This document shows positions 9,161 through 18,933 of a DNA stretch of 39,818 nucleotides, piece by piece; the first letter of the stretch is position 1; every line of letters begins with the position of its first letter. The position numbers and the translations under genes are program-made. The stretch comes from Rhodoluna sp. (GTDB taxonomy: Bacteria; Actinomycetota; Actinomycetes; Actinomycetales; Microbacteriaceae). Below the pieces are notes generated by a model. The model did not search any database. It worked only from the letters and a program-made list of their open reading frames with translations, and was not told where the DNA came from. The stretch spans positions 1-39,818 of the forward strand of contig NZ_JAHEDV010000006.1 in NCBI RefSeq assembly GCF_024641065.1. Reading direction: 5' to 3'.

Positions 9161-9179
9161 GACAAACCTGCCACGCCTA

Positions 9180-9195
9180 CAGGGTTATAGCCCTG
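9180..9195. repeat. Short inverted repeat between rnj and ftsK
   Basis: CAGGG and CCCTG arms separated by 6 nt, extendable by one U-G pair. There is no T run directly after it. It lies where a -35 element of ftsK would sit, so it could be a weak rnj terminator or an operator. Confidence 0.35.
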
Positions 9196-9203
9196 CTGGC
9201 TGT

Positions 9204-9209
9204 TAGTTT
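9204..9209 (+). promoter_or_regulatory. Candidate -10 element TAGTTT, leaderless ftsK
   Basis: TAGTTT ends 6 nt before the ftsK ATG; no Shine-Dalgarno sequence is present. Confidence 0.45.
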
Positions 9210-9215
9210 TGACGC

Positions 9216-11891
9216 ATGGCAACACGCAAACCAACCACCCCCAGAAAACCTGCGCCACGAGCGGTAAAACCTCGTGCCAAGCAGGCTTCTAGCCGTTCAA
9301 GCAACGGCTCAGGTTTTTGGTCTGTTCTCGCTTCGATTTATATGGCATTTGCCCACGCAGTCGGCGCTGGCGCTCGTGCACTGAGCCCAGACAAAATCGA
9401 TAAAGACGAACGCCGTGATGGTCTGCCATTCTTCATGTTCCTGCTTGGAATCGCTGGCGCATTTTTCGGCTGGGTATTAGTTAAGCAAGAGTGGGCCATC
9501 GGTCTGCATGTCTGGACTTTCGGTGCGCTTTTCGGTCGTGTTGCTTTTGCCCTGCCGGTGATTCTGGTGATTTTTGCGCTCTATCTGATGCGCTACCCGG
9601 CCACGATTAAAGACAATGGCCGCATCGGAATCGGCCTATTTCTCTTCATCGTTTCGATTTCAGGGTTCTTCCATGTTTTTGGTGCACAGCCAGAGCCGTC
9701 AGATGACATCTGGAAAATCGCTTACTCTGGTGGAATCTTCGGCTGGTTGATCTCAGTGCCATTCCTCAGCACCATCACAATTTGGGGTGCTGTTCCGGTT
9801 CTAATTGCCTTCACTTTCGGTTCTCTGCTGATCATGACCAAAACTGCTCCAAACCGCATCGGTGAGCGACTTCGAGAACTTCAGGTTTATCTCTTTGGTG
9901 AGTCAGCTCAAAGGGTCGAGTCTGAACCAGAAGCCGATGAACTTCTTGACGCTTTCGACGGAACCAAGGTTCCTTGGTGGAGAAAACCCAAGTCTGATGT
10001 TGAGCCAGCCTTTGACACAGCACTGGTTGTTGATGACTCATTGGTTGAAGCCGATGACAACTTTGACATTTTGTTTGGCGACCCAGTGCAAACAAACGTT
10101 CCATCGGTAGATTCAGTAAACATTTCTGACCTGACCGAACCAATCGATATTCCAGCGGCAACTTTTGTTGAACCGGCTGCTGCACCGGTTGCTGCTCCGG
10201 CAGTGGGCGATGCCGGTGTCTCGGCACCAGCTCGCAATTTACGACCATACGTGATGCCTCCGCTAAGTTTCTTGGCGCCCGGATCACCACCAAAAGCCAA
10301 GTCAGCGGCCAACGAATTGCTGGTGCAATCGATCACCAGCGTTTTCAAGGAGTTCAACGTTGAGGCGGCCGTAGTTGGTTTTCAGCGTGGACCAACCGTT
10401 ACTCGTTACGAGGTCGAGCTCGCCCCCGGTGTGAAGGTTGAAGCCGTAACCCGACTTGCAAGCAACATTTCATACGCTGTGGCAAGCAATGAAGTGCGCA
10501 TTCTGGCGCCCATCCCAGGTAAATCTCTGATTGGTATTGAGATTCCAAACACCGATCGAGAAACGGTTTCGCTTGGCGACGTTTTGCGCTCTGAGGTTGC
10601 TACCAAGAGCCTGCACCCACTGACTATTGGTATCGGAAAAGACGTTGAGGGCGGCTTCGTGATTGCCAACCTTGCAAAGATGCCTCACTTGCTGGTTGCC
10701 GGTGCAACCGGCGCTGGTAAGTCGAGCTTCGTGAACTCGATGATCACCTCCATTTTGATGAGAGCCAAACCAGCCGAGGTTCGAATGGTTCTGATCGACC
10801 CAAAGCGTGTTGAACTGACGGCGTATCAAGGTGTTCCGCACTTGATTACGCCAATCATCACGAATGCTAAAAAAGCGGCCGAGGCGCTGCAGTGGGTCGT
10901 TAAAGAAATGGACATGCGCTACGACGACCTAGCCAGCTTTGGTTTCAAGCACATCGATGATTTCAACCGTGCCGTTGTCGCCGGTGAAGTTAAGGTTCCT
11001 GAAAATAGCAAACGCGTGCTTCAGCCTTACCCATATTTGCTCGTGGTTGTTGATGAGCTTGCCGACTTGATGATCGTCGCACCGCGAGATGTTGAAGACT
11101 CAATTGTTCGAATTACTCAGCTGGCTCGCGCCTCTGGAATCCACCTAGTTTTGGCTACCCAGCGACCTTCGGTCGACGTCGTTACTGGTCTTATTAAGGC
11201 CAACGTTCCAAGCCGTCTGGCGTTCTCTGTGACATCGCTTACTGACTCTCGCGTGATTCTTGACCAACCTGGCGCTGAGAAGCTCATCGGTCAGGGTGAC
11301 GCACTGTTCTCGCCAATGGGAACCAATAAGCCAATTCGTGTTCAGGGCGCCTGGTTGGCTGAGAGCGAGCTCGACAAAATTGTTGAGCACGTCAAAGCAC
11401 AGATGCAACCTGAATACCGCACGGATGTAGAAGAAGTTGCCGTCTCTAAGATTGTCGACGCAGATATTGGCGACGACCTTGAAGTCTTGTTGCAGGCAGC
11501 CGAACTCATCATCAATTCGCAATTTGGTTCGACGTCAATGTTGCAGCGCAAACTTCGCGTTGGCTTCGCCAAAGCTGGCCGTTTGATGGATCTGCTCGAA
11601 TCGCGTCAAATTGTTGGACCGAGCGAGGGTTCAAAGGCCCGTGATGTATTGGTGAAGCCAGAAGACCTTCCAAATGTCTTGGCTCAGCTTCGCGGTGAAC
11701 CTGGTGCCAGTGCAACTCCTGCGGTGGCGCATGCGGCCGCAGTTATCGACTTGCCGGCTGAACCGGCTAGTGCCTTAGCAGCCGGAAACTTCGATGATTT
11801 CATCCCTCGCGCCAACATTGACCGCTCAATCATCACTGGTGATGAAGATGACGGCGATGAAGATGCTTGGCAACTGACAGGGCGCAACTAA
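9216..11891 (+). CDS. ftsK: DNA translocase FtsK/SpoIIIE
   Basis: Septum-located ATP-driven DNA pump that clears chromosome termini during division and aids dimer resolution. The 891 residues begin with a Lys/Arg/Pro-rich N terminus (1-30). About four transmembrane segments follow between 70 and 210, then an acidic and Ala/Pro-rich linker at about 230-345. The RecA-like motor comes next, with Walker A GATGAGKS at 496-503 and Walker [11 protein letters not shown] at about 608-617. A C-terminal gamma domain, which reads KOPS-like sequences, lies at about 750-820. It heads an operon with pgsA and cinA, joined by TAATG overlaps. The family and position (Rv2748c-like) are secure. Confidence 0.96.
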   Translation: MATRKPTTPRKPAPRAVKPRAKQASSRSSNGSGFWSVLASIYMAFAHAVGAGARALSPDKIDKDERRDGLPFFMFLLGIAGAFFGWVLVKQEWAIGLHVWTFGALFGRVAFALPVILVIFALYLMRYPATIKDNGRIGIGLFLFIVSISGFFHVFGAQPEPSDDIWKIAYSGGIFGWLISVPFLSTITIWGAVPVLIAFTFGSLLIMTKTAPNRIGERLRELQVYLFGESAQRVESEPEADELLDAFDGTKVPWWRKPKSDVEPAFDTALVVDDSLVEADDNFDILFGDPVQTNVPSVDSVNISDLTEPIDIPAATFVEPAAAPVAAPAVGDAGVSAPARNLRPYVMPPLSFLAPGSPPKAKSAANELLVQSITSVFKEFNVEAAVVGFQRGPTVTRYEVELAPGVKVEAVTRLASNISYAVASNEVRILAPIPGKSLIGIEIPNTDRETVSLGDVLRSEVATKSLHPLTIGIGKDVEGGFVIANLAKMPHLLVAGATGAGKSSFVNSMITSILMRAKPAEVRMVLIDPKRVELTAYQGVPHLITPIITNAKKAAEALQWVVKEMDMRYDDLASFGFKHIDDFNRAVVAGEVKVPENSKRVLQPYPYLLVVVDELADLMIVAPRDVEDSIVRITQLARASGIHLVLATQRPSVDVVTGLIKANVPSRLAFSVTSLTDSRVILDQPGAEKLIGQGDALFSPMGTNKPIRVQGAWLAESELDKIVEHVKAQMQPEYRTDVEEVAVSKIVDADIGDDLEVLLQAAELIINSQFGSTSMLQRKLRVGFAKAGRLMDLLESRQIVGPSEGSKARDVLVKPEDLPNVLAQLRGEPGASATPAVAHAAAVIDLPAEPASALAAGNFDDFIPRANIDRSIITGDEDDGDEDAWQLTGRN

Positions 11892-12460
11892 TGATTGAAA
11901 AAACCGCAAAAAGCATTTTTAACCTGCCCAACATAATCACGATGGCCCGCATCCTTGCCGTGCCTTTTTTGCTCTGGTCACTTTTTGCCATCGGCGATAA
12001 GTCATCAGGTTGGCGTTGGCTTTCGGTGATCATTTTCATCGTGATCATGGCCAGCGACGGAATTGACGGGGCAATTGCCCGCAAACGTGGTTTGGTTACC
12101 AACCTGGGCAAACTGCTTGATCCAATAGCTGATAAAGCCTTGCTTGGGGGAGCCCTGGTCGCTCTTTCGATTCTCGGTGAGGTTCAGTGGACCTTCACCA
12201 TTCTCGTTTTGATCCGCGAGCTTGGAATCACTGCCTATCGAATGGTAGTTATCAAAAAGCGTGTGGTTGCTGCTTCGGCCGGCGGAAAGTGGAAGACGAC
12301 TTTTCAGGGCGTCATGGTCGGAATGGTTATCTCGCCACTTACTGAGTGGTTGGGGCCATGGTTTGGAATCCTTGAAAGCCTGATTGTATTCACAGCGCTT
12401 TACCTGACCATTCACACCGGTGTTCAATACCTTGTAGCTGCTGCTAAAGCTCGCGACTAA
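11891..12460 (+). CDS. pgsA: CDP-diacylglycerol-glycerol-3-phosphate 3-phosphatidyltransferase family protein
   Basis: CDP-alcohol phosphatidyltransferase, most likely making phosphatidylglycerol phosphate in the membrane. The full signature D-G-x2-A-R-x8-G-x3-D-x3-D is at about residues 59-81 within ASDGIDGAIARKRG and LDPIADK. Several hydrophobic helices follow over its 189 residues. I chose the ATG that overlaps the ftsK stop codon (TAATG), because AGGG lies 9 nt before it and the protein then starts at the usual short N terminus. An upstream in-frame ATG at 11867 would add 8 residues. ftsK-pgsA-cinA-clgR is a conserved actinobacterial order (pgsA3 in mycobacteria). Confidence 0.93.
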   Translation: MIEKTAKSIFNLPNIITMARILAVPFLLWSLFAIGDKSSGWRWLSVIIFIVIMASDGIDGAIARKRGLVTNLGKLLDPIADKALLGGALVALSILGEVQWTFTILVLIRELGITAYRMVVIKKRVVAASAGGKWKTTFQGVMVGMVISPLTEWLGPWFGILESLIVFTALYLTIHTGVQYLVAAAKARD

Positions 12461-12954
12461 TGTCTGCTTCAAAACTTGTTGAGGCAATTCGCCAGCGCGG
12501 CTTATCGTTGGCCTTGGGGGAGTCGCTAACTGGGGGAGCGCTTTCGGCAAAGATAGTTGATGTTCCGGGTGCATCGTCGGTTTTGTTGGGCTCAGTGGTT
12601 GCCTACGCTTCTGACGTCAAATCTGCCTTGCTGTCAGTTTCACCAGCATCACTTGAAGTTGAGGGTGCCGTGAGCGAGCAGGTGTCACTTGAGATGGCTC
12701 GCGGAGCTCAATCTAATTTGGCTACGGCCTGCGGGCTTGAAATTTCCAAGGTAATTGCATGTTCCACCACGGGTGTTGCTGGCCCCGATCTGCAAGATGG
12801 AAAAGCCGTTGGAACTGTTTTCATCGGATTGGCCGGTCCAGGCGAACTGAAGAGTGTGTTTGCACACTACTTCGTCGGTGATAGGAATGAGATCCGATCA
12901 CTTGCTGTGGATGCAGCAATAGAGCACTTGAATGATTGGGTTTCTAAGCTTTAG
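12460..12954 (+). CDS. cinA: CinA C-terminal domain protein, probable nicotinamide-nucleotide amidase
   Basis: A 164-residue stand-alone CinA C-terminal domain (PncC type). Members deamidate NMN to NaMN in pyridine nucleotide recycling. Motifs present are ESLTGG (near 22-27), the STTGVAGPD block at about 108-116 and GTVFIGLAG. The N-terminal molybdopterin-binding-like domain of full CinA is absent, which is normal for this actinobacterial form. The start overlaps the pgsA stop by one base (TAATG), so translation is coupled. The enzymatic role is inferred from the family, because not all members have been assayed. Confidence 0.9.
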   Translation: MSASKLVEAIRQRGLSLALGESLTGGALSAKIVDVPGASSVLLGSVVAYASDVKSALLSVSPASLEVEGAVSEQVSLEMARGAQSNLATACGLEISKVIACSTTGVAGPDLQDGKAVGTVFIGLAGPGELKSVFAHYFVGDRNEIRSLAVDAAIEHLNDWVSKL

Positions 12955-12979
12955 GAACAAAACCGTGCTCCACGGTGTT
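12954..12979 (+). promoter_or_regulatory. Possible ECF-sigma (SigE/SigH-type) promoter upstream of clgR
   Basis: GGAAC at 12954-12958 and GTT at 12977-12979 are separated by 18 nt, matching the GGAAY-N18/19-GTT form used by stress sigma factors. The GGAAC overlaps the end of cinA. A perfect 6-bp hairpin (12962-12967 with 12971-12976) occupies the spacer, so part of the match may be accidental. Confidence 0.35.
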
Positions 12980-13095
12980 CAAGTAGAGGAAAACAACCGA
13001 AACAATGCGACTCTCAGGCAAATCTCAGCAGTTCTGTTTAGGATTTGTCTTAGGTAGCGGGTAGGTTGTTTCTACTGCAGAAAAGGAGGCCAAAC

Positions 13096-13404
13096 ATGGC
13101 TCTAGTTCGTCAAGAAATTGGTGACGTCCTTCGTGACTTCCGTCAAAAAAAGGGTCGCACACTCCGTCAGATCGCCAGCCGAGCTTCGGTAGCTCTTGGT
13201 TACCTAAGCGAAGTTGAGCGAGGTCAAAAAGAGGCGTCTTCAGAGATCCTCGCTTCAGTAGCAGATGCACTTGAGGTCCCAATCTCGGTGATTATGCGCG
13301 AAGTCAGCGATCGCCTTGCGCTTCTTGAAGGTGTGGTTATTCCTGACACTGTGCCAGCTGAATTGGTGGCTAACTTCGATGCAGACCTGGTCGGTACTCG
13401 ATAA
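13096..13404 (+). CDS. clgR: ClgR-type XRE transcriptional regulator
   Basis: A 102-residue DNA-binding protein with a helix-turn-helix at about residues 22-48 (TLRQIASRASVALGYLSEVERGQ). This matches actinobacterial ClgR, the activator of clp protease genes and other stress genes. The start is fixed by an excellent AAAGGAGG site 7 nt before the ATG at 13096. An upstream in-frame ATG at 13066 precedes that site and is unlikely. The gene is separated by 141 nt from cinA and followed by a strong terminator, so it is its own unit. A possible SigE-type promoter lies about 110 nt upstream. In mycobacteria and corynebacteria clgR is likewise under ECF-sigma control. Confidence 0.9.
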   Translation: MALVRQEIGDVLRDFRQKKGRTLRQIASRASVALGYLSEVERGQKEASSEILASVADALEVPISVIMREVSDRLALLEGVVIPDTVPAELVANFDADLVGTR

Positions 13405-13417
13405 ATAGATTTTTCAA

Positions 13418-13450
13418 GAAAACCCCGAGCGAGTGTTCGGGGTTTTCTTT
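13418..13450 (+). terminator. Intrinsic terminator after clgR
   Basis: A perfect 11-bp stem (13418-13428 with 13437-13447) and 8-nt loop, followed by a T run. Confidence 0.92.
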
Positions 13451-13459
13451 TTACCTAGA

Positions 13460-13465
13460 TAGGGT
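13460..13465 (+). promoter_or_regulatory. Candidate -10 element TAGGGT, leaderless DUF3046 gene
   Basis: TAGGGT ends 6 nt before the GTG at 13472, directly after the clgR terminator. Confidence 0.55.
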
Positions 13466-13471
13466 CTTAGT

Positions 13472-13735
13472 GTGCGACTGAGTGAATTTAAAGGGCTTAT
13501 GGCTGATGAGTTTGGCGAAGCCTACGCAGCTGTTTTACTTGAAGACCTGGTGCTCAGCGAACTTGCCGACCAAACCGCAAACCTGGCAATCAAGCAGGGC
13601 ACAGACCCCAAGGATGTTTGGCTCGCCCTATGCAAGTCTCTGGGGGTGCCAAAGAGCCGTTGGCACGGTGTGCATAAGGATAAGAAAAAGCCTTCTGAAC
13701 AAAACAACGAAAAAAAGACACGCCGAGACAATTAA
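13472..13735 (+). CDS. DUF3046 family protein
   Basis: An 87-residue protein. The first 65 or so residues (MRLSEFKGLMADEFGEAYAA..., WLALCKSLGVPKSRWHG) match the small DUF3046 family that sits upstream of recA in many actinobacteria. The C-terminal 20 residues are very lysine-, asparagine- and glutamate-rich and probably disordered. The GTG start follows a leaderless promoter signature. The stop is 174 nt before recA, and recA has its own SOS-type promoter, so the two may be separately controlled. Function unknown; conserved linkage to recA is the only clue. Confidence 0.85.
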   Translation: MRLSEFKGLMADEFGEAYAAVLLEDLVLSELADQTANLAIKQGTDPKDVWLALCKSLGVPKSRWHGVHKDKKKPSEQNNEKKTRRDN

Positions 13736-13739
13736 CTAT

Positions 13740-13753
13740 CGAAATCTTGTTCG
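13740..13753. promoter_or_regulatory. Probable LexA (SOS) box of recA
   Basis: CGAAATCTTGTTCG matches the Gram-positive SOS consensus CGAAC-N4-GTTCG with one mismatch. It lies 157 nt before recA, immediately after the DUF3046 stop codon; a TTGTTC -35-like hexamer overlaps its right half. Confidence 0.75.
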
Positions 13754-13909
13754 AATATTGGTAAGTTATAAACAACAGGTTTTTGAAGAAGTTATCAACA
13801 ACAAAGTTGAATCTGAATCAATGTCAGTACCAATGCATAAAGTCAGTTTCAAGAAGAAATTCTGAAATAGTCAGCTAGGGCGATTATCGCCAGAAGCAAG
13901 AGGATCGAA

Positions 13910-14998
13910 ATGGCATCACCAGCAGAACGCGAGAAGGCTCTAGACACAGCTTTGGCGCAGATTGACCGTCAGTTCGGCAAGGGCTCGGTAATGCGCCTTG
14001 GTTCAGACGAGCGTGCACCGGTTGAAGTAATCCCAACCGGCTCAATTGCTCTTGACGTTGCATTGGGCACCGGAGGCCTTCCTAAGGGCCGAATCGTTGA
14101 GATCTATGGCCCAGAGTCTTCAGGTAAAACCACCGTTGCCCTGCACGCAATTGCGAATGCACAGCGCAACGGCGGCATCGCGGCTTTCATCGATGCTGAG
14201 CACGCACTTGACCCAGAATATGCCAAGGCACTTGGTGTAGACACTGACGCGCTTCTCGTTAGCCAACCAGACACCGGTGAGCAAGCTCTAGAAATCGCCG
14301 ACATGCTAATTCGCTCAGGTTCAATCGACATCATCGTGATTGACTCGGTGGCCGCGTTGGTACCTCGCGCAGAAATCGAAGGCGAGATGGGTGATTCACA
14401 CGTTGGTCTACAAGCTCGACTCATGTCACAGGCCCTTCGCAAGCTAACCGGTGCACTAAACACCACCGGAACCACCATGATTTTCATCAACCAGCTTCGC
14501 GAGAAGATCGGTGTCTTCTTCGGAAGCCCTGAGACCACCGCTGGTGGTAAGGCACTGAAGTTCTACGCTTCTGTTCGTCTAGACATTCGCCGAATCGAAA
14601 CCCTAAAAGATGGAACCGACGCAGTGGGTAACCGCACCCGCGTGAAGGTCGTCAAGAACAAAATGGCTGCACCTTTTAAGCAAGCTGAATTCGACATCAT
14701 TTATGGCGTAGGAATTTCGCGCGAGGGTAGCTTGATTGACTTCGGCGTCGAAAAAGAGATTGTGAAGAAGTCAGGTGCTTGGTACACCTACGAGGGTGAA
14801 CAGCTTGGCCAGGGTAAAGAAAATGCTCGCAAGTTCCTTATCGAAAACCCGAAGACTGCCGACGAGATCGAAAAGAAAATCAAGACCAAGTTGGGCATTG
14901 GTGTTCCACGCGTAGTAGCCGACCTTCCTGTCGATGAGAAGGCAGCAGTGGCAGACGCAAAGGCAGCAGCAGAACCAAAGGCTGCTAACGCGGGCTAA
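13910..14998 (+). CDS. recA: Recombinase RecA
   Basis: Central homologous recombination protein and co-protease for LexA cleavage. The 362 residues show Walker A GPESSGKT at 67-74, the MAW motif region, the L1/L2 DNA-binding loops ([36 protein letters not shown]) and an Ala/Lys-rich acidic C terminus. No intein is present, unlike the M. tuberculosis gene. The ATG follows an AAGAGGA Shine-Dalgarno site. recX begins 2 nt after the stop, forming the usual recA-recX unit. Upstream lies a 174-nt gap carrying a near-consensus SOS box, so induction by DNA damage through LexA is expected. Confidence 0.98.
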   Translation: MASPAEREKALDTALAQIDRQFGKGSVMRLGSDERAPVEVIPTGSIALDVALGTGGLPKGRIVEIYGPESSGKTTVALHAIANAQRNGGIAAFIDAEHALDPEYAKALGVDTDALLVSQPDTGEQALEIADMLIRSGSIDIIVIDSVAALVPRAEIEGEMGDSHVGLQARLMSQALRKLTGALNTTGTTMIFINQLREKIGVFFGSPETTAGGKALKFYASVRLDIRRIETLKDGTDAVGNRTRVKVVKNKMAAPFKQAEFDIIYGVGISREGSLIDFGVEKEIVKKSGAWYTYEGEQLGQGKENARKFLIENPKTADEIEKKIKTKLGIGVPRVVADLPVDEKAAVADAKAAAEPKAANAG

Positions 14999-15000
14999 TA

Positions 15001-15594
15001 ATGGCATTTGCAAAAGGCCGACCACGTCGTAAACCCTACGACGAATCTGACTCAGATTTTGAGTCAGGTGGTCGGTCTTTTTCACGTTCAAACGAACCTG
15101 CCGAGAAACGGGTTTTAAGCCCTGAACGTCAAGAGCAGCGCGCAAGAAACGTCTTGCTGTATCAACTTAGTAGAAGCGCTAAAAGCACTCACCAACTGCG
15201 ATTGATACTCGAAAAGCGTGAGATCGATTCTGACATAGCCGAGCGCGTGTTGGAGCGTTTCACTGAAGTCGGGCTGATTGACGACCAACAATACGCCGAA
15301 ACTATCGTTTCTAGTCGCCGAAATTTCAAAGGTTTGGCGAAAACTGCAATCAAGCGCGAGTTGGCCGAAAAGGGTGTTCCGCAACCACTTATCGAGGCGG
15401 TAACCGAAGGTATTACCGCTCAAGATGATCTGGAGTCTGCAAAGGTGCTGGCCGTTCGTAGGTTTGGACAGATGGCCAACCTAGAGAAGGTTGTCCGAGA
15501 GCGCAGACTTGCAGGATATCTTCAACGAAAGGGCTATTCATCGGCAGTGACCTTCGCGGCAATCAGGTTCGCTGACAAGCAAACGCTAAAATAG
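15001..15594 (+). CDS. recX: Regulatory protein RecX
   Basis: RecX inhibits or tunes RecA filaments by direct binding. The 197 residues begin with a basic, low-complexity stretch of about 40 residues. The three-helix RecX repeats follow from about residue 45 ([55 protein letters not shown]). The start ATG is just 2 nt after the recA stop (TAATAATG), so the gene is co-transcribed and probably translationally coupled. miaB follows after 7 nt. Confidence 0.93.
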   Translation: MAFAKGRPRRKPYDESDSDFESGGRSFSRSNEPAEKRVLSPERQEQRARNVLLYQLSRSAKSTHQLRLILEKREIDSDIAERVLERFTEVGLIDDQQYAETIVSSRRNFKGLAKTAIKRELAEKGVPQPLIEAVTEGITAQDDLESAKVLAVRRFGQMANLEKVVRERRLAGYLQRKGYSSAVTFAAIRFADKQTLK

Positions 15595-15601
15595 TCATCT
15601 A

Positions 15602-17083
15602 ATGACAAACACCATCGCACGCAGCTATGAGGTTCGCACCTATGGTTGCCAAATGAACGTTCACGACTCAGAACGTGTTACTGGTCTTCTCGAGGATGCA
15701 GGTTATGTGCAGGGCGTGCCGGGTGAAAGTGACGTAGTAGTCTTCAACACCTGTGCAGTGCGTGAAAACGCGGACAACAAACTTTATGGCAACCTGGGAA
15801 TGCTTGGTGAGAAAAAGCGCGAGACCCCGGGCATGCAGATCGCGGTAGGCGGTTGCCTCGCGCAAAAAGATCGCGACATCATCATCAAAAAGGCTCCATG
15901 GGTTGATGTTGTTTTTGGAACACACAACATCGGTTCGCTACCTGCTCTGCTTGAACGAGCCCGCCATAACCAAGAGGCTCAGGTTGAAATTCTTGAGAGT
16001 CTCGAGACTTTTCCTAGTGACCTGCCAACCAAGCGTGACTCTACCTATGCAGGTTGGGTTTCGATCTCAGTTGGTTGCAACAACACCTGCACTTTTTGTA
16101 TCGTGCCAAGCCTGAGGGGTAAAGAAAAAGATCGTCGCCCTGGTGAAATCTTGGCCGAAATCAAGGCACTAGTTGCTGACGGTGTTATCGAAGTCACCTT
16201 GCTTGGGCAGAACGTCAACACCTACGGCGTCGAATTCGGCGATAAGGGTGCATTCGCCAAACTTTTGAGGGCCTGCGGTGAAATCGAGGGGCTTGAACGT
16301 GTTCGCTTCACGAGCCCCCACCCAGCTGCGTTTACTGATGACGTGATCGAAGCCATGGCTGAAACACACAACGTAATGCCACAGCTGCACATGCCTTTGC
16401 AATCGGGCAGCGACAAAGTTCTCAAAGACATGCGTCGTAGCTACCGCAGTGAGAAATTCCTAGGAATCATTGACCGCGTTCGTAAGGCCATGCCGGCTGC
16501 CGCGATCAGCACTGACATCATTGTTGGCTTTCCTGGTGAGACTGAAGAAGACTTCCTTGAGACCATGCGAGTTGTTGAAGAAGCGCGCTTTGCAGTTGCC
16601 TTCACCTTCCAATACTCAAAGCGTCCAGGTACTCCAGCGGCCGATCTCCCAAACCAACTACCCAAAGAGGTTGTGCAAGAACGCTATGAGCGCTTGATGG
16701 CCTTGGTTAACGATGTTGCTTGGAAAGAAAACCAGGCAGTAATCGGCTCGGTTGTTAACGTGCTGGTGGCAAACAACGAGGGCCGCAAAGACGATGCAAC
16801 CAACCGCATGTCTGGCCGTGCTGAAGACAACCGTCTAATTCACTTTGAAGTGCCAGTTGGGGCCGAACGCCCACGCCCCGGCGACATTGTTACCGCTAGA
16901 GTCACTGAAGCCGCGCCTTATCACCTGCTGGCTGATGACCTGAGCGTTTATTCAGTTCGACGCACTATCGCCGGCGATGCGTGGGACCGCGCTGAGGCGG
17001 CCAGTTGCGGAGTTCCGCCAGAGCCAAGCGCCGCTGGCAAGTTATCCGTGTCTCTTGGTTTGCCAACTATTCGCAAGAACTAA
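15602..17083 (+). CDS. miaB: tRNA-2-methylthio-N6-dimethylallyladenosine synthase
   Basis: Radical-SAM methylthiotransferase that thiomethylates i6A37 in tRNAs reading UNN codons. The 493 residues have the three cysteines of the auxiliary cluster domain, C16 (TYGCQMN), C51 and C85. The radical-SAM triad C159-C163-C166 (CNNTCTFC) and a TRAM domain near residue 385-450 are also present. The downstream gene miaA makes the i6A substrate; it starts inside the miaB stop codon (TAATG), so the two consecutive enzymes are coupled. The C-terminal 40 residues are not conserved in the family as far as I can judge. Confidence 0.96.
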   Translation: MTNTIARSYEVRTYGCQMNVHDSERVTGLLEDAGYVQGVPGESDVVVFNTCAVRENADNKLYGNLGMLGEKKRETPGMQIAVGGCLAQKDRDIIIKKAPWVDVVFGTHNIGSLPALLERARHNQEAQVEILESLETFPSDLPTKRDSTYAGWVSISVGCNNTCTFCIVPSLRGKEKDRRPGEILAEIKALVADGVIEVTLLGQNVNTYGVEFGDKGAFAKLLRACGEIEGLERVRFTSPHPAAFTDDVIEAMAETHNVMPQLHMPLQSGSDKVLKDMRRSYRSEKFLGIIDRVRKAMPAAAISTDIIVGFPGETEEDFLETMRVVEEARFAVAFTFQYSKRPGTPAADLPNQLPKEVVQERYERLMALVNDVAWKENQAVIGSVVNVLVANNEGRKDDATNRMSGRAEDNRLIHFEVPVGAERPRPGDIVTARVTEAAPYHLLADDLSVYSVRRTIAGDAWDRAEAASCGVPPEPSAAGKLSVSLGLPTIRKN

Positions 17084-18039
17084 TGGCAAATCGACTTATC
17101 GCAGTCGTTGGGCCCACCGGCGCAGGAAAGTCTGATTTAGCAATCAGCATTGCCGAGCACCTCATCGCGGGTGGCGGTAAAGCCGAAATCATAAACTGCG
17201 ATTCGATGCAGTTTTATAGGGGCATGGATGTTGGCACCGCCAAACTAAGTCTTGAAGAGCGCCGAGGAATCAAGCACCACCTTCTTGATTGGCTTGAAAT
17301 AACCGATGAATCTACAGCGGCCGAGTTTCAAGATGTCTCTCGCCCGCTAATCGAAGGCATTCAAGCGCGGGGAGTGGTACCCATTTTGGTGGGCGGCTCA
17401 ATGCTTTATGTTGCCGCTGTGCTCAATCGGTTTGAATTCCCGGCGAGAGATGCCGAGCTGCGAGCCAAGCTCGAAGATGATCTCGCTGAACTTGGTCCGC
17501 ATGAAATGCATCGCCGATTGCAGGCACTTGATCCGATTGCTGCAAGCAGAATTGTTCCCGAGAATGGTCGCCGAACCGTTCGCGCCATCGAAATCATCAG
17601 TCTTACGGGTGAGCCGTTCGCTGCAGCCTTGCCAGATGTTCCCGAGGATTGGCAGCCGGTGCTCGAGATTGGCATAAATGGAGAGCGCGAAGACTTGCGC
17701 GAACGCCTGCGACTTCGTGTCATAAACATGTGGCAGTCTGGGCTGCTGCAAGAGGTTCGCAGCCTTGAATCCGCGGGCATCAGAGTCGGTAAAACCTCGT
17801 CTCGAGCGATTGGCTATGCCCAAGCACTCGCTCAGCTCGACGGTGTAATTACCGAGCGTGAGGCCATCGACGACACAGTTAGGCTTACCCAAAAATATGC
17901 CAGGCGACAAATGTCGTGGTTCCGCAGAGATAAGCGCATTCACTGGCTTGATTACCAAGATGCCAACTATAAGAGTGATGCTTTCGAGCTAGTCGACGAA
18001 TGGTTAGCTAACGATTCGCCTCCGAAAACTAGCCTTTAG
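17083..18039 (+). CDS. miaA: tRNA dimethylallyltransferase
   Basis: Transfers dimethylallyl from DMAPP to A37 of tRNA, giving the substrate for MiaB. The 318 residues start with [18 protein letters not shown], with the P-loop GPTGAGKS at 10-17. DSMQFYRGMDVGTAK and LVGGSMLYV follow, as in the family. The reading frame extends upstream to 17005, but the ATG at 17083, overlapping the miaB stop codon, gives the standard N terminus and is clearly the start. The TAG stop codon is part of a TAGGCT hexamer that may be the promoter of dapF. Confidence 0.95.
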   Translation: MANRLIAVVGPTGAGKSDLAISIAEHLIAGGGKAEIINCDSMQFYRGMDVGTAKLSLEERRGIKHHLLDWLEITDESTAAEFQDVSRPLIEGIQARGVVPILVGGSMLYVAAVLNRFEFPARDAELRAKLEDDLAELGPHEMHRRLQALDPIAASRIVPENGRRTVRAIEIISLTGEPFAAALPDVPEDWQPVLEIGINGEREDLRERLRLRVINMWQSGLLQEVRSLESAGIRVGKTSSRAIGYAQALAQLDGVITEREAIDDTVRLTQKYARRQMSWFRRDKRIHWLDYQDANYKSDAFELVDEWLANDSPPKTSL

Positions 18040-18042
18040 GCT
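18037..18042 (+). promoter_or_regulatory. Candidate -10 element TAGGCT, leaderless dapF
   Basis: TAGGCT ends 6 nt before the dapF ATG; its first three bases are the miaA stop codon. Same hexamer and spacing as thyX and dapA. Confidence 0.58.
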
Positions 18043-18048
18043 TATTGT

Positions 18049-18933
18049 ATGGCAAATTTCATTTCTTTCACCAAGGGTCACGGAACCGGCAATGATTTCG
18101 TGTTGGTTCTCGATGCCGACGGAGAACTGGAATTGACCGCAAGTCAGATTTCTAAAATCTGCGATCGCCATTTTGGTATTGGAGCCGATGGTTTCATCCG
18201 TGTCATCAAATCGGCAAACTTGCCCGAGGGTGCGGCTTCGCTGCTTGAGGAGCCTCAGGCCACCTGGTTCATGGATTACTACAACAGTGATGGCAGCACG
18301 GCAGAAATGTGCGGAAACGGCACGCGGGTTTTTGCTCGTTACCTCACCGAAAAGGGCTTGGTTGAGTTGAGCGATGGTGAGACACTGTCGATCGGAACCC
18401 GAGCTGGAGTCAAAGACCTGCAGCGAAACCTCGCCGGATTCGCTGTGGACATGGGTCGTTGGAAGCTCGAAGACGAGGCACTCGTAAAAGCCTCAAATCT
18501 TGATGTTGCAAGGCCGGGTCAGTGCATAAATTTGGGTAATCCTCACACAGTGGTTGCCCTGGCATCACTCGATGAATTGGCTGAGCTAGACCTGACCAAA
18601 ATGCCAGCGGTTGAACCAAGGCCCGAAAATGGCACCAACATTGAGTTCGTCGTACCTGCTGAACCAATGATCAAAGACGGCGTTGGAACAATCTCAATGC
18701 GTGTGTTCGAACGTGGAGTTGGCGAGACGCTTTCTTGCGGAACCGGCATTGTGGCCGCTGCTCTTGCCACGAGAAATTGGGCGGGTGCGGGTGCTCCTAA
18801 TCAATGGACAGTCAAGGTTCCTGGTGGCACTCTCGGCGTACGAATGTTTGCAACCGAAAATGGCGAGCACGTTGGTCTGAGTGGTGCTGCCGAGTTGGTA
18901 TTCGAAGGTCAGATTGACCTTGACCAGCTTTAA
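18049..18933 (+). CDS. dapF: Diaminopimelate epimerase
   Basis: Interconverts LL- and meso-diaminopimelate in the last steps of lysine and peptidoglycan precursor synthesis. The two catalytic cysteines are present: C88 in [16 protein letters not shown] and C230 in [13 protein letters not shown]. The 294-residue length is normal, with two pseudo-symmetric halves. The gene is 9 nt behind miaA and carries its own leaderless-type promoter, so its expression may be partly independent of the miaB-miaA unit. It converges with the minus-strand methyltransferase with no gap between the stop codons. Confidence 0.96.
   Translation: MANFISFTKGHGTGNDFVLVLDADGELELTASQISKICDRHFGIGADGFIRVIKSANLPEGAASLLEEPQATWFMDYYNSDGSTAEMCGNGTRVFARYLTEKGLVELSDGETLSIGTRAGVKDLQRNLAGFAVDMGRWKLEDEALVKASNLDVARPGQCINLGNPHTVVALASLDELAELDLTKMPAVEPRPENGTNIEFVVPAEPMIKDGVGTISMRVFERGVGETLSCGTGIVAAALATRNWAGAGAPNQWTVKVPGGTLGVRMFATENGEHVGLSGAAELVFEGQIDLDQL

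Noticed and set aside
12005-12574. 189-codon open frame on the minus strand across pgsA and cinA
   Set aside because: It is antisense to two well-supported genes, has no recognisable domain and has a composition typical of a shadow frame.
13482-13865. 127-codon frame overlapping the DUF3046 gene in another phase
   Set aside because: The DUF3046 frame is recognisable and has a promoter at the right distance. The alternative frame runs through the recA SOS box and leader and has no domain.
17398-17958. 186-codon open frame on the minus strand within miaA
   Set aside because: Fully inside miaA, with no domain and no start signals; long shadow frames are common at this GC content.
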